Assembly (NCBI RefSeq): GCF_963662255.1
Contig: NC_085047.1
Coordinates: 109,052,181-109,116,180, forward strand
Source: Cinclus cinclus
Taxonomy: Eukaryota > Chordata > Aves > Passeriformes > Cinclidae
Direction: 5' to 3'
DNA: 64,000 nucleotides
A model generated the notes under the pieces. That model was not told the DNA's origin. It saw only the letters and a program-made list of their open reading frames with translations, and searched no databases. Positions 34,811-48,500 of this stretch are shown here, in pieces. The position numbers and the translations under genes were made by a program. The stretch's first letter is position 1. Each line of letters begins with the position of its first letter.

Positions 34811-37800
34811 AACAAGAAGAATGCCATGGACCATTTAAAAAATCTTTAATCATTTTGTAGCACTTTATCTTGGCTTATTATGCATTTCTGTAATTTAAAG
34901 GACTTGTATACGATTGGTTTCACCTTTTTTAGGTTCACTCGTTCTTTGGGTTTGGGATTTTTTTTTTTCCCCTATCGAGTGTATTAAAAGATAAGGAATC
35001 TGTACTGAGAGTGTAGTGCAGATACAGATGTGGTGCTCTGTCATACTTCTCAAAAGTACCTCTGTTTTGACGGATGTCACTTGTTTTATTCCAAACACTG
35101 TCCACATTCCCCACAAGATTTGTGGGATCCCCCTCCCCTTTCTTACTGCAGACTGTCAGAATTCCTTGCAATAGGGAATCCTTAAGCAACATTTTGATAA
35201 TTACGAACACTAGAGGGGACTGATTTTGCAGTGTTGCCTCTTGTCCAGTTGATTCCTTTCTCTCACTTGGATTTTTTTTTTACATGCTGCACCCTCTCCT
35301 GGCCCTCAGGAGGCTGGGAGCCTTTGTGTTCAAACCAGGATCTTGTGTAGAGAATGCTGGTGTAAGAGCAATAATTCCAGAGTCCTAGCAGGAGAGGTGT
35401 ATTCTAAAGCTTTTGCTATTACAGTACAAAATTCTGTAAATGCTTAGAAGCTGACAATTCAAGACACTAATCGGTGAATTTAATGGTGTAAGTTTTTGTC
35501 TGTGTTCTGCCTTTACTGTTTTCCTATCCGGTTTTGCTTTTGTATTCTAGAGGTGAGTGCATATTTAACTATAGAACTTGAAAGTTCATGCAACAGTAAT
35601 AGTGGAGTACTCAAGAGTGGATAAAATCCTGATCATGGACTTCCTACTGTGATTTTCCTGTGGGACCAGGATGTAATCTATAAGCACATACACCCAAAGG
35701 AATTACTTTCCTTTTTTAAAGGGGAAAATGAAACGAAATGCCGTGTCTGAGACTTCCTTTTTTCTCCAACTATTAAAACCTTCCTAAAGGTTTCGCCAGC
35801 TATAAATCCCTTTCTCAAGTTCTGATACTCCCTTGCCTACTGACGTGTACCTTGTGTGCACCTTGTACTGGTGCCTGGGGAAATCCTTTGCAGAGAATAT
35901 AAATATCTTTTTTCAACAACAACTAAATTTGTTGTTGATCCATTCCAACAAGGAATTCTAAGAACATGCAGGCATAACCCCAAGCATTAGTGTGGAGTGA
36001 CTTTTTGAGGCTGAAGAGATGGATGCAAGTAACATACATGCTTGTACAGAATTTCATCCACTTGGTTTAGGTGGTACAAATTCTAGTGTGGTAATTCTTC
36101 TTTCACAGGTTGATTTAAAAGTTAATTGCTTGGTATAATTTCTGAGTATTAAGCTTCAGTTTTCTTTCTTCCCACACCAAGTAGTGTGGCATTAGCTTAG
36201 TACTGTTCTGTGTTCTACTAATCAGTTAAGACCAATTGAAATATGTTGAGCCCTGAAGGACTAAATTATGCTATGTTGACTTTCTTACAACAGAAACCCA
36301 AACTGTCTTGTTTCAAAGACCCCAGATGAAATGCCAGTTCCATCTGTTTGTAATTGCTCTTCATGGTCCTCTCACAGAGGCTTGGCCCAACTGTTCCCAA
36401 AGGATTTTTATGGAAGGAGACTGGAAGGAAGTGGATAGTTATAGATGGGAGTGTAAGTGCACACTTCGGTAAGAATATGACCTAATGTATTGACAAGTGG
36501 AATCAGGAGTTCTCATTTTTGGCAAAGAGTAGGTTGCCTTTGTTGCCTGCTGGGCATCTTCAGCTGCTAAGATGTATTAGAGATGAACTCCTGGACAAAC
36601 TTCTGACTCCACTGTCAAAACTGTAACTCATATTTATATCCATTATATATAATACATATATTAAGATAAATGGATAAGTACGGCATGTTTTGGACACTTG
36701 TAGTGAAAATTGCCTGGGTTTTGTTTGTGGACTGTCAGACCTTTTCTCTTGAAGTGGTTTTAGCTCTTGTGAATCCTGAATTGACACTTGTGGAAGTTAA
36801 AGCTCCTGTCATACCAGGCAAGAGTTAATAAATGCACTGCTTTAGGCAGATTCACCAGAACAAAGTGCCTCATCCCAGCGTGCAGAAACCACCTCAGAAA
36901 GAGCTGGTACTTCAGTGTCTGTGCCATATTGGCACCTCCTGTGCCTGCCAGCACAGATAGTAGTTTTAGCAGTAACTTCCTTGTCAGGATATAGGCTTTT
37001 CCTGTAGGAAATGAATGGAGAACACCCATGTCACATTAGGTTGTTAAGCAGCTGTCATCAAGCCCTGAACATGGGCAGTCTGCTTTAGTAGTTTAGAGAT
37101 GAGCTGGCTTTTCCCTTTTTCCTGTGTTTTCTTTACTCTGTATCCCACTACTTTTAAAGGGTTTGTTTCTGGCTCCTAAGTTGAGTGTGTTACTTTTTCC
37201 TGTTACCGTGTCCTGCAGATATTTTTATGTGCAATCCAAAATTGATGCTTGCCATTCCAAAAAAAATCACAACCAAAAACTTGATCTATGAGTTTAATTA
37301 ATTGGACAATGCCTTTTCCATGAGTACATAAGTATGAAAGCCATTGTGGGCTATAAATTTATGTCTTGGTGAATAAATTTGATATTTAAATGAAACCTGT
37401 GTGGGACAGTTGTGCAAATGCATTTCCTCTAAAACATGAACAGTTTTCTCCATGTTGGAATAGTGTCAATTTACAGATTGTTCTGTTTTGTGAAATGTGG
37501 GAAAATAGCTTAGTCTTGTGGTTGGCTTTTCTAACCTGTTTGAAAAATAAAATTTTATTTGTACTGGGATTTTTTATGGCTTTTTTTTCTTGTTGTTTTA
37601 CCTATATTGTAATTGCATTATCATGCAAAAAAAATAAAAGTTTATAGTTGTACCACTCTAAGGTTTTGCAGCTCTGAATGCAGTGCTGTCTTGACTGATG
37701 ACACAAATAGTCAGGATGCTGCCTTTCCATCTTCTGAATGTAACATTGAATTTCTTTTTGTATTAGGACTGAAATGATTTAGCTACTAAAACCAACTTAA

Positions 37801-38040
37801 AGGTGGCACTGTTTTAAGAAATTACAGAAATTAATTATTTGCTTACATGATATTAACATTAGTGAAGGTTGTTCTCTCTTCACTGGATGTAAATAACCTC
37901 TGATTACAGTATTGTATATTTTAAAGGGGTTTGGTTTACATTAAATTATCCTATTGAAACATTTTTGCCTATGTTTATAGAAAATTTTTTGTAGCATTTG
38001 TTTTTCAATATCCTAAATAAAAAAAAAAATTAAGATGCCT
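34811..38040 (+). other. PRRG1: PRRG1 3' UTR
   Basis: The AT-rich non-coding stretch directly follows the stop codon and holds no further exon. AATAAA occurs at 36827, 37372, 37546, 37633 and 38016. The clustered distal signals make a 3' UTR of about 2.6-3.2 kb likely, possibly with alternative ends. The last signal runs into an A-rich tract. Confidence 0.6.
37372..38021 (+). terminator. cluster of polyadenylation signals
   Basis: There are four canonical AATAAA hexamers (37372, 37546, 37633, 38016). The one at 37633 is followed by T/GT-rich sequence (GTTTATAGTTGTACC), which suits a cleavage-factor element. Which one is used cannot be read from sequence. Confidence 0.5.
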
Positions 38041-38292
38041 CTATTTTTTCAAAATATCACTTTTACACAACTAAAGTGAGTATTAACTTTGTGTATTTAA
38101 GTGGTCTTTTAATTTCCATTGTTCCACGGACTTAATCAGATTCATGAATCAGTTGTTTTGATGATATAAAATACAAATATAATTTTGTTTGAGGGTAAGC
38201 AAGTCTATTGTTTTAAAATTCAGGCACAATTTTTATCAGAGTTGTGAATTTGTACTGTTTCCTATTTTTTTTAAAAAAGGCATTTAACACTG

Positions 38293-38431
38293 AGATGAGC
38301 TCGTTTGCATAGAGTCTGGTGTTAATAAAACCAAGGTTGTGGGTTCAATCCCTCTATGGGCTGTTCACTTAAGAGTTGGACTTGATGATCCTTCTTGGTC
38401 CCTTCCAACTCAGAATATTCTGTGATTTGTT
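38293..38431 (+). mobile_element. TguSINE1-type SINE (tRNA-Ile head, CR1-like tail)
   Basis: The first about 70 bp follow a tRNA-Ile(AAT) gene. AGCTCG...TAGAG is box-A-like, then CTGGTGTTAATAAAACCAAGG matches the anticodon arm region, and GGTTCAATCCC at 38342-38352 is box B. The remainder is CR1-like: GAGTTGGACTTGATGATCC, then TCCCTTCCAACTCAGAATAT and TTCTGTGATT. This head-tail combination is the one described for TguSINE1 of songbirds. The tRNA part is degenerate and cannot fold as a working tRNA. Confidence 0.75.
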
Positions 38432-39545
38432 GTAGCCATAGCTAAATAAGTCACAGGCTGAGGGAAAGGAAAGTAGCAAAAAATTGTGAAGTTGGCAGAT
38501 TTAATTTCAAAGTTCCCCCCAGCCACTTGAAAGTGATTACAAAATGTCATGTCAGCTCCAGGAATGATGAATTAACATCCCAAAAAACCAAACCCAGCCT
38601 TGTGTAATGATCCCTGCTGGAAACTGAAGGTCTCCATTCCAGGCAACACGAAGTGGATGTCATCCCTTCCCGCTCTGGTAGTCAGGATAAAGTGTCCCTG
38701 GGATTGTTCAGCAGGGCAGGCTCTGTGGGAGAGGCTGGAGAAGTCCAGGGTGAGGTTTGTGTCTCAGACCTGTGAACTCGAGTGCACTTTTGTGCTGCTC
38801 ATAACAGAAGGGCTAAGGAAGGTGCCTGAGGCAACAAAGGGCAGTGACTTTCCAAGCTGTCAGTGCACAGGGTGGTCCCATGCTCCCCTTTGGAAGGTTT
38901 CATTTGTGTATCCCAGGCCAGCAGCATCTGAACATGATGCTCTGCCCTGGGTTAGGTGGGGCTGGCTGTGCACACACACGTTTGTGTGCTGCCACACATC
39001 CATCAGGGTCCCACGGGCTGGTGTGTGACCGTGGTTCTGTGCCCAGCTGCCCCTGCAGGCCTGGCTTCCAGCTATGGGAACGTGGGGGATACAGTGCTAA
39101 ACTGGTGTCATGAATCTCAGTGTCTACAAAAATCAGATCATTGCACAGTTACCAGCGATGAATGTTCATTATTTATTGTTTCTCATGCCCAGAGCACTGT
39201 GCTGTGCTGCTCTAAATCACACTGATAGATTTCTTTTTATTTTCTGCATAATGTGAGCTTTGTAAATGTCTCTTAGTGCCACTTGCTGATTTTTAAAAAG
39301 AAGGAAAACCATGTTCACCTGAAAGCACTGAGGTGACAGCTGTACTTTTTCATTGCTTTCTTGCACACACATTTGATTGATTTGCTACAGGGTAATTGAA
39401 CTTTTGAATTTTGCCAGAAAGTTGAAGTACACTTTTTTTTTCTGCAGGGGTATCTCAGTAATTGTATTTTTCATTTGGCAGTGAGTTATTGAATGCTAAG
39501 TAACAAGTCAGTGCAGGAAAGGTCTTGCTTATGCTATCTTAACCA

Positions 39546-39562
39546 TATCTATCTATCTATCT
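39546..39562. repeat. (ATCT)n microsatellite
   Basis: About four perfect units. Confidence 0.9.
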
Positions 39563-42500
39563 AAGGGTAGATACAGATATCTCCAGCACATATATTGTAC
39601 AGCATATTATACAGGACTTGCTTACCATTTAGATCTCTGCAAATGTTTGCTGTAATGTTACACCTATGTCCTCTTTGCCTGTCCTGCCTCTCTGTATCCT
39701 GCAATGAAGACGTACTGGCTGCTGTGCTGTTTCCCCTTTAGAAACAAAGCCTAAGAATCAAAATGACAATTTTCAGTGTGCCCTGCTGTTTCCTTCTCCA
39801 CTTGGAAGCATTGTACATAACTGTGTGGCTCCTGAGGAGCTTAAAGCAAGAAGGAAACAAGTATTTTAAAAATTTATTTGGATACTGCCAGCAATGAAAT
39901 CTCTGCATAAGGAATAATCTGTACCAGACTGTCTCCCTGGCCTTTCATGTGGCACACAACAGACCCCGAATCAATTCCACAGGTCAGAAGCTCCCAATTT
40001 GATTTTTCTTTATTTTCTCACTCAGCTCTTGCTGGCAAGCCGCTCTTGGCCATGCACAGGGACTCGAGTTGTTTGGTGACACGCAGCTGTACATAGGTGA
40101 CTCTGGAACCCAGGCTTTCCTGCTTCCCTGCCCTGACCTTGCTGGTCTGCTCACACCCAGACCAGGCAGTATTTCAGTGCTGGACAAAGAGCTGAGGGGA
40201 TGAATGCAGCATTTGGGACCAGAGGTGGGTGTCAGCCCGCTGCGACACACGGTGAGGCAAAGGCTGTTATCACCTGTGGCCTTTTCACTACCAGTCTGCA
40301 TGCACCCACCTCCTGTGGGTTGTTTCCAAGATTAAAACCACAGCAGGCAGCATTTCTTGCCAGGACTTTCTGTGAAAAATGGTCCTGTCAGAGAAAAGTA
40401 AGGGCAATGGGACCAGCTCAAACATTTTCCCCAGCTAGTACCCCTAAACTCTCTTAGCACAAGTTATTTATTGCCATTTACTATTAGGATTCCTATTTTA
40501 ATTATTTTCCTTCTGCTTTTGTTCTGTCTGCTTTTCTGTTCATGGTTGTATTCTAACCATAGGTTTTTCCTTACAGATGGGTGAAGGTAAAATATACACA
40601 TAATCATGAAAAGCTACATTTCTTTTTTTTTTCTCATTTTTCTGTTTCTGGGTGAGTTGGATTTTTTTCCTCTTATCTTGTTGGTTTTTGCATTTTGTTT
40701 AATAAAAGTTCTGAGTGATAATACCTCCTTTTTCTGCTCCCTCTAAAATCTTTCACATGCTCCTTTAGCAAAGTACGTACCAGTTGATACTTTTATTGTG
40801 CAGATTCTATAGAAGAAATGTAGCTTTGAAAATAATTTCTGATATTTTCTCTTCAATCCTTTTTTTCAACCTTATGAAGTTACTTGTAACTTAGTTTTCC
40901 TTACCTAATTGTGCTTCCACCCTCATTACCTTCCAGCCTTTCCACACAGGCAGCTTGGCTCCATGAAAACACTACCATCTCCTTCATTGGCAGGAATGTT
41001 TAAAAAGGGGTTTCTGCTCTGCACATTGCTTTCAGATTTCAGCATATACTGTTCTGCATAACACAGCATTGACTTCCTGAAAATTGTAGACAAAATCCTG
41101 ATCCCAGTGAAAAGCTGTCAGCAAACCCCCAGCCCCTGAGGAAGGCTGGCAGTCACCCTGACCTTCATCCACAGCCCTGGAGCAAGGATTTGAACTTGTG
41201 TTGCCTCCATTGCGTTAGGAAGCTTTGAATATTAGACTAAGATTGCAGTCTTTATCTTTCTCAAGCTTTGAAATCCTTTAAAATTCTCTATACTCTATGC
41301 AGATCTTCGGGTATAGTGAATTTAAACTGTTTAATATTAAGTTAATTTACTTATTAACTTCTTATGAATTGTTGTTGAGCAGCCTGTATTGGGATGTTAT
41401 GGGATATCATAGGGTGTGGATTTGAGCTGCTCTCCTGATTGTTTCGTATGCTAGTGACACCCACCTTGGTATTACACTTTATGGACCATAAATTTCATCT
41501 GGACCCTGAGAAATCTTCACCAGTGTAGGTTTTGTTGCTTGTCTTTGTCAAAACTCACATGGTCCCATAAGCAATTTTAGCTTCACTGAATTACTCTTCA
41601 ATATAGAAGTGTTTATTAAAAAAATTCCTGAGTAGCAGCAGTTGATGGTTTTGTGATTGACTACAGTGATGTCTCCTAGCAACATGACCGAAAAAAGACC
41701 ATCCCACACTGCTCATTTGTCCAGAGATTTCCACATTGCTGTGTTTATCGTGATGAGGCTGGCCAAGTCATCTCACTTCACCAGTACTCCCTGCAGCACA
41801 TTTTGTGCCCATTTTGTGTTGAAAAGGGTTCTCCAAAGTCACACCAAAGGTGTAAGGCCTTTTTCCAGAGTCCTGTTTTGGGACGTGCAAAATCCGTCCG
41901 AGGCAGCTGAGCAGTGCTACCCCACATCACCAAAACATTCACTTCCCTGGGCCTGCCCTTTCCCAGCAGCTTTGTGTGCCAGGGCTTGCAAAGGTTGGAG
42001 GCCTGTGGAGTTCATTTTGTTGTCTCACACAGGATTTCAGAGCCAGGTACGGCCTGTGGACCTTTCATCTGGCACCTCCTCTGTACTGGTGACGATGACA
42101 GAAGAGTAATTTTGCTCAGTCAACATCATTTCAATAATCCTTTATTTTAAAGAGATTGCTGTTGTTAGTAATGAGCAAACGTTCCTCTTCCACAATGTGT
42201 CACAGGTGAGGTTCTGCAAGAGGCTGCCCTGCGGTTCCCCAGCTCCTCGTGGCACTTCCCTCTGCTTTCCCAGAGCTTCCTCAGGCTGGGAAGACTCTGT
42301 GTCCCCTCCACAGCTGCTGTGTTGGCCTGAGGCTGTCAGCAGCCAGCTGTGATGGAGGCACTGCTGGGTGGAGGTGGCAGAGGAGCCTTTCCACACTCCT
42401 GGGGTGCCCGGCACTGGTGGAGCAGGAGCTGCTGTGCCGTGTGCCCTGTGACACAGGGCGGCTGCTCTGCCTGCTGCATGAACCCATGCAGTAATTCACG

Positions 42501-43141
42501 TCTCTGAGGAGCAGGCACTGCCCTGTTTACAGCCCTGTTCAGCTTCAGGAGCAGCATGTGGCACTGTGCTGCAGGTGCCCGAAGCTGCTTGGGAAGAGCT
42601 GCTCACTCCTCGTGGGACAGCGCAGGGCTGCGGGAGCTGCACCAGCTCCCCGTGGTTCGTTCTGCTTTACAAACCCCTGAGCTGCCGCGGAGCTCTCCCT
42701 GGGGACATCCCTTCTCTCCATGTGCCATATCCCAGCAGCACTTCCCAGCTGGATTTGTGCTGCAAAGGAGGCTGAGAGAGCGTCAGAAGTCTTCCAGTCC
42801 CTGCCCCTGTCCCTCTTAAATTTCATGGCCTTAATTTTAATTTCTTTGGGGTAAGTTCTAAAAGCTGCATGTTTTTTAGATGGCTTTGAAGGCAGTTTAA
42901 ACAAACGCTGTGAAGGTACCTTGGGAGTGTTCCCTCCATCACTGTCCAGTGCCTGATACAAATTGTGTTCTTCACTTTTTTATTTAAACTGCTGGCAGGT
43001 GAGTTAATTAATTTTAATTGAATGCTACAAGGTGAGTTTGGCAAATCTAATTATTTGAAGAGCACTCAGAAATGTAAAAGGTCTCTTTTAAGGCCAAATC
43101 TGAAGAAAATGGTGCAATTAAATAACAGTCTAGTATTTTTC

Positions 43142-43160
43142 AAAAAAAAAAAAAAAAAAA
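43142..43160. repeat. A19 homopolymer
   Basis: Nineteen A in a row. No clear polyadenylation signal lies at the right distance upstream. Confidence 0.95.
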
Positions 43161-45302
43161 GAAGAAGGAAGAGACCAGTTCAACTAAAGAAGTAATTACT
43201 TTTGTAGTGGTTAAGTCCTCCAAAGTCCTTGGCTGTGCTCATGTACACATCTCTGATGCCTTTGTAGGTTTATTTTCTACATTTCCATCAAGACAAAACG
43301 TTCTTCTCTGTTTTGTCTTGGCCTGCCTTGGTGCTGTGGCAGCAAATCCACAGCAGGGAGATCAGAATGGGGATATTGAACCAGTCACACAGAACCAGCC
43401 AACCTGCAGAGCAAGCAGAGGTATGGGTCTGCTAAACTGGATCGGCCAGCACCGGTGGAATCTGTGTGAAAGAGTCAACTTCCAGAGAGGGTTGATCAGA
43501 GGCTGCTTGGTGTGGAGGGAGTCGTGCAGGAATGCTGAGGTTATCCCAGCAATCTTGCAGTGATTGTCTCGCCGGGCAGGTATTTTCATTCCTTAGGATC
43601 TTTTAAAGTCACCTCTCTGCCCCCTTGCTGGTGTGAATAAGGTTATCTCTACAGGGCATGCAGATAAAGTGTCCCCTAGAGCGAAGAGATTTGCAATGTT
43701 TTTCTTGTCATTTCCCTTTCAAGCCTCTCTCAGTAACAATTGATTTTAGCCTGCTGTATTCACCTTAGGAAATCAAGGAGGTGGATTTCTATGAATGTTT
43801 CTGTATTCATGTATCAGCTCCACCCTCCCTGGGTATGAGAATCCCTCCCAGGTGAGAGTAGCAAGTTCCTGTAGCTGCCTCTGGCTGTAAACCATGACAC
43901 GTGTTGAACAGCTCACTCTTGCTGTGCTTGAAAAGCAGTGGTGAAGGACTGTAAGGAGTTAAATCCTGCTGTAATTTCAGTTTTTTTCCCTTTAGTTATG
44001 TTCTTCTTGAACTGAACACTCTTCAGAACACCTCTTCACAGATTAGACTGTTATTCACGCTGGTGCCAAGGTAAATTTGTAACAGAAGTTTTCTTTCTCT
44101 TGTGAATAACCTTGAGAAAGATTCTTTCAGCCTGTAGTTTACAGAGAAAGCAACTGAGCAATTTTGGCTGTATCTCATGATGTTGAAAAAGACATACTTA
44201 TACTAAAAAACAAGAAGATTAAAAATGCAGCAGTTGTGCACAAGTCCATTCTCATTACATTTTTTCAAGTAATCATTTCAAGCTTTTATCTGTTGTTGAG
44301 CTTTGTTTCTATCACTAATAAACCTGTATGAGACAAATAATGAAATATTGATTTGCTAGCTTGAAAACTTTTTCAGCTGCCATTTTATTCAGTGCATCCA
44401 TTGGCAGCAGCACAGCAGAATGGAGGTTTTATTGTGGACTGAATGAACCCATTGAGCATGACATGGTGAAATTGTAACATAGCAATAAAATTGCAGGGCA
44501 CATTTATGCCATTTGTTTCATAGTGGAAAAACAAACAACATTTTAGTGATGGCCTCAAAGACTAAATCTGGATTTAGAAAAGAAAAATAATTGGAACTTG
44601 TTAGGAACAGCCTCAGATTTTGCACAACCTCCTTCCCCCACTGTTGCTCAGCTGCAAAGTTCCCCCAGGTGTTTCTTGGTTCAGGCATCCTTAGTTGTTA
44701 TAGTCTGCTGGGTTAAGGGCTCAGAAAACATCTCTAAGTCATAGAACACTGATTGAACAGATGTTTGCCTCCTCCTATCTCATCTATTGCTCTTATCAGG
44801 TTTCCATTTTTGGAGTGGGCAGACACAGAAGCAGTCAGGTTGCTCAACCATCAATCAGTGATAGGAAACAAAGTTAAAAGGTCACAATCGATGAGCAAGA
44901 GAAAAACATGAAAGTTTTGTTCAATCTTTTATCAAAACAATGTAAAATCTAAGACATGAGCCCTGTGTTATCAGAAAAAGAATGAATTAGATTATTGTAA
45001 TAAATGTAGAATGTGTTGAAAATGTTTTCTTTTCCGTGGGAAATGAGTGATGTAAGGTAAGAGGGTTCTCTTATTCTGTTCTCTCATCAAATACATGATA
45101 TTGTGGTTCTTGTGTTTTTATATAACCTGTGACCTGAAAGAATGATCCAAAAAGTAATGTCCTTGTAACTGTTGAAACCTGTAGATACTGAATGTGATTA
45201 AGATGAGCATGAATCTTGTTATTAATTGTATTTGTTGAAAAAATATAAATGTTAAGGGTTATCTACATAATAATAAATAAAAAAAATGTCTTTCTTCATG
45301 TT

Positions 45303-45566
45303 CAAACTGAAAGAGAGTAGATTTAGATTAGATATTAGGAAGAAATTCTTCACTGTGAGGGTGGTGAAGCACTGGCACAGGCTGCCCAGAGAAGCTGTGG
45401 ATGCTCATGGATCCCTGGCTGTGTTCAAGGCCAGGCTGGATGGGGCTCTGAGCAACCTGGTCTAGTGCAAGATGTCCTTGCCTGTGGCAGGGGCTTGGAA
45501 CTGAATTGTCTTTGAGGTCACTTCCAACCAAAGCCTTTCTGTGATTTTATTCTATGATTCTTTGAT
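45303..45566 (+). mobile_element. CR1 LINE 3' end, well preserved
   Basis: This is a textbook CR1 3' terminus. GAGTAGATTTAGATTAGATATTAGGAAGAAATTCTTC-type sequence leads into TGGCACAGGCTGCCCAGAG, then AAGGCCAGGCTGGATGGGGC, AGCAACCTGGTCTAGTG and the terminal ATTCTATGATTC at about 45550. It is the least diverged short CR1 in the window and is 5'-truncated, as usual. Confidence 0.92.
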
Positions 45567-48500
45567 GGCTGGGATCTCTACAGTTTCTTGTTGTTCTCTA
45601 TGCCCTCTTTCCCAATCCTCTCTGAAATATCTGGATGACTTTTGGGGATGGTATCTGTCCAAAGTCTGCATAGTCTCTTATGGAAGAGGAAAGGAGAAGA
45701 CAAAAGATGTCAAAGGTGTTGAAGCCACTACTTTCTGGTCCAGGTACAGCAGTGTGGTGTGTCAGGCCATCTGTGCACAGTCCCAGTGTAAAAACCCCTC
45801 ACTGGCATGTCCTGCTCTGTTCAGCTACCTCATCCCCAGTTCCTAGTCCTGGTTTCTTACCTGCCAAAACTTGGCATTTTCCTACAGCCTCCCCCACAAA
45901 ATACTGCTTCACAGGGTAACAGCTTCAGAGCTGATTGCCTAGAGTCTACCACCAACTTCTGTGAGGGAGGTTTGCATCCTCACCCAGCTCTCTCCAGAAG
46001 GCACCTGGTCACCTGCCTGGCACAAGTCAACACCTCCTGTCAGATATTAAATGAGAAGGATGGAAACAACTGGGTTTGTTTGTGTTTAAGCTACAGAGAG
46101 CAGAGGTTTTCTTGTTGTTGGTTTGTTTGTTTGTTTTATTTAATAGTGTTTAAGTTTTAGGATGAGAGCTTGAAAAATGTCATTACAGTGAAGAATGGTC
46201 ACAAGGTGGTAAAGAAACAATCTTCTTGCTTTAATGACTTGAGCTGAAAGCTAAATGACTGTAGCAGCTCAGATTGTAAAAGCAGTGGGAAATTTAATGA
46301 ACAGTGACCCCACAGGAAAGTCAATCTGTCTGTTAATGTTTAGTTTTGTCGTTTCTTCTGAAAAGTAATAAACCTCTATTATATAATCTATTGGTTACAG
46401 AACCTGAGGTCAGGCTTCCATTGAGTTTAACTCTGCCAATCTGTTTCAGCTGAAATTACTGACCTTCCCCATGAAATAAACATTCCAAGAAGGAAATAAC
46501 TGTGCAGGTACTTGGGGAAACAGCTTTTGGTTGTGTGAAAAGGAAATTGTCATGAACTTGACTGCAAAAGCTCTAAATGGTTTGCATATTCCTTTAATGA
46601 TGAGCTGATTCAGCCAGTTAAATTATGTAAAATATAATGAATGGAACTGTGATTAGTCAGTAGTGGCCAATGCCCTGGTTCTGTAACATATCATTCATCT
46701 GGATGCTGTGGAATACTCACTGCAAATCTTGAAGCAAAGGTGGTAATCAAATAAGATAAAAATGTGAACCTCTTTTCTTATGTTTAGCTACTGAGAATAT
46801 ATATTTACTTAACCAGGTAGTGGGAAGAGGCATGTTGAAAGTTGGGTGATTTACAGAAGTGTATTTTAACTGCAGCAGACTTTGGATAGCACCATCCACA
46901 CAGCTTGCTGGAAGAGGCTGGAGCAGTCTGCTTCTCTCCCCTGCCACAAGACAAAAACAGCCCTGTCCTATAAAGTTCTTCATTTGGGCTAAAGTTTCAT
47001 CCTGGCTTTGTTTTAATCTTATCTTCTTCTTAAATCAGAAACTGATCCTGTTTGTTTGTGCTTTGTGACCAGCATGTTTCAGTGGCTTTGCACAGCAGCT
47101 TGTGCTGTGAGAATGGGACTGTGGGTGGGTGGGAGGTCACTTTGGAAGTGGCTGAGCTGACAAAACTCTTCAGGCTTTGCTGTGGCTGTAGGGCAGCTCT
47201 GTGGCTGAGCAGGGGTCCAGCAGGTGAAGCTGGGACAGCAGGGTCTGCCCCCAGACCAGGACAGAAGCCCCCTGTGCTCTTCCTCACTGGCTTTTCCTAC
47301 TGGAGCCAGCCTTGGGCAGGGGCTGCAGAGCCCCAGGCACCCTTGGCCTGGACTGGGCAATGGTTTGGTCCCCATGACCAGCAGGACCCTCCTTTTGGTG
47401 CTGCCTGTTGCCTTTTGCCATCTCTACAGGGTCAGGAGGGGGCAGACAGGAGGGTGGCAGCCTCCCAGCCTGGCCCCAGTGTACCCTTTGCCCCTTTGGC
47501 ATGCCTGATGCATGACTATTTCCACTCATGATTTAATCTGCCTCGCATTCTCGTCAGAAATATTTTCTCTCTCCTGGCAGCACTGAGTGTGTTCCATGTG
47601 TGAGCCAGCAGCAGCTGCTCAGTGCCCTCCACACTGGACTGTGCCCAGCCTGGGCTGCACTGCTCCCACTTCACCTTTGTCTGGGCACAGCTTCATGGCA
47701 TCTTTCCCAAAGTCACTTTGGAAACTACAGACTTTATTAAAGAACCCTTTCAAATACACCTTGTGGGGAAAGATGCCACATCAGTATCCTTTATGAGAGA
47801 ACGGTGTCTCTTCAGTTAGCAGAAAAGTTTTGGGAGGTAATGGTGCTCCCTGACTTCCTGTGGTGTCCGAAAGGAAGGCAAAACAAAACAGAGAGTAAAT
47901 TAATTTTTAGTTTTTCGTGATGGCAGCACAGCCACTTCGCACAGCAGGGCACAGAATCATTAGGAACTGATCTGTCCTCATGGATACAGAAGTTCTTCAT
48001 CCATGTAATCTTCTGAGTACAGTTTTTTCCAGTCTTATAAGACTTACTCCCCTTTCCACCCCAGCACTGCTGCAATCCCTGTGGCATAAATGACTCTGCT
48101 TTCCACCACTCCTGACCTGGGAGGGTGGCAGTTCTTCTTCACAGGTAATGACAACCTCGTGCGTCTGCCCAACGCGGGCTGTGCAGGGACACGTGCACCA
48201 GCCAGTTTCACAAACTGTGACTAATCAAGCTACTTAATTCCTCCATTCCACAGAGCTGCCCAACTGTTCATAGCAATTAAATAGCAAGAGATGTGGGAGA
48301 AGCGCACACAGTAACGTTTATGCCATGCAAAAAATGTTGACCCTCTTGTGGCCATGAGCCTGGCAGAACCTGCAGCCCAGTTACTGCTCATGCTGGCACA
48401 GCTGGCTGCAGGCTGACACTGGAGGAGCCAGTGCTGCCGGGCTTCCCTGCATCCCTGCCTTCCTGTCCTCATCATCTGCTGCTCATTCCGCTGCAAATAG

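Larger units (their letters stand above)
38432..45302. other. intergenic, no gene recognised
   Basis: Frames at 38600-39028, 41657-42109, 42180-42960 and 43207-43563 reach 118-150 codons but show no domain. GC-richer stretches at 42.2-42.8 kb explain several overlapping frames on both strands. Simple repeats are listed separately. Confidence 0.5.

Noticed and set aside
38293..38365. tRNA-Ile gene
   Set aside because: The anticodon stem and loop and the acceptor stem are degenerate, and the sequence runs directly into a CR1-like tail. It is a SINE head.
38600..39028. 142-codon + frame
   Set aside because: It has no domain, sits just after a SINE, and overlaps two further open frames. It is consistent with chance openness.
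41657..42109. 150-codon + frame
   Set aside because: It has no recognisable domain and no splice structure. Overlapping frames in the same GC-rich stretch suggest chance.
43142..43160. Retrocopy tail at the A19 run
   Set aside because: No AATAAA/ATTAAA lies at the usual 10-30 bp upstream, and no coding remnant was seen.
47052..47531. 159-codon + frame with several overlapping frames on both strands
   Set aside because: The start is not an ATG, the composition is biased by local GC content, and no family is recognised.
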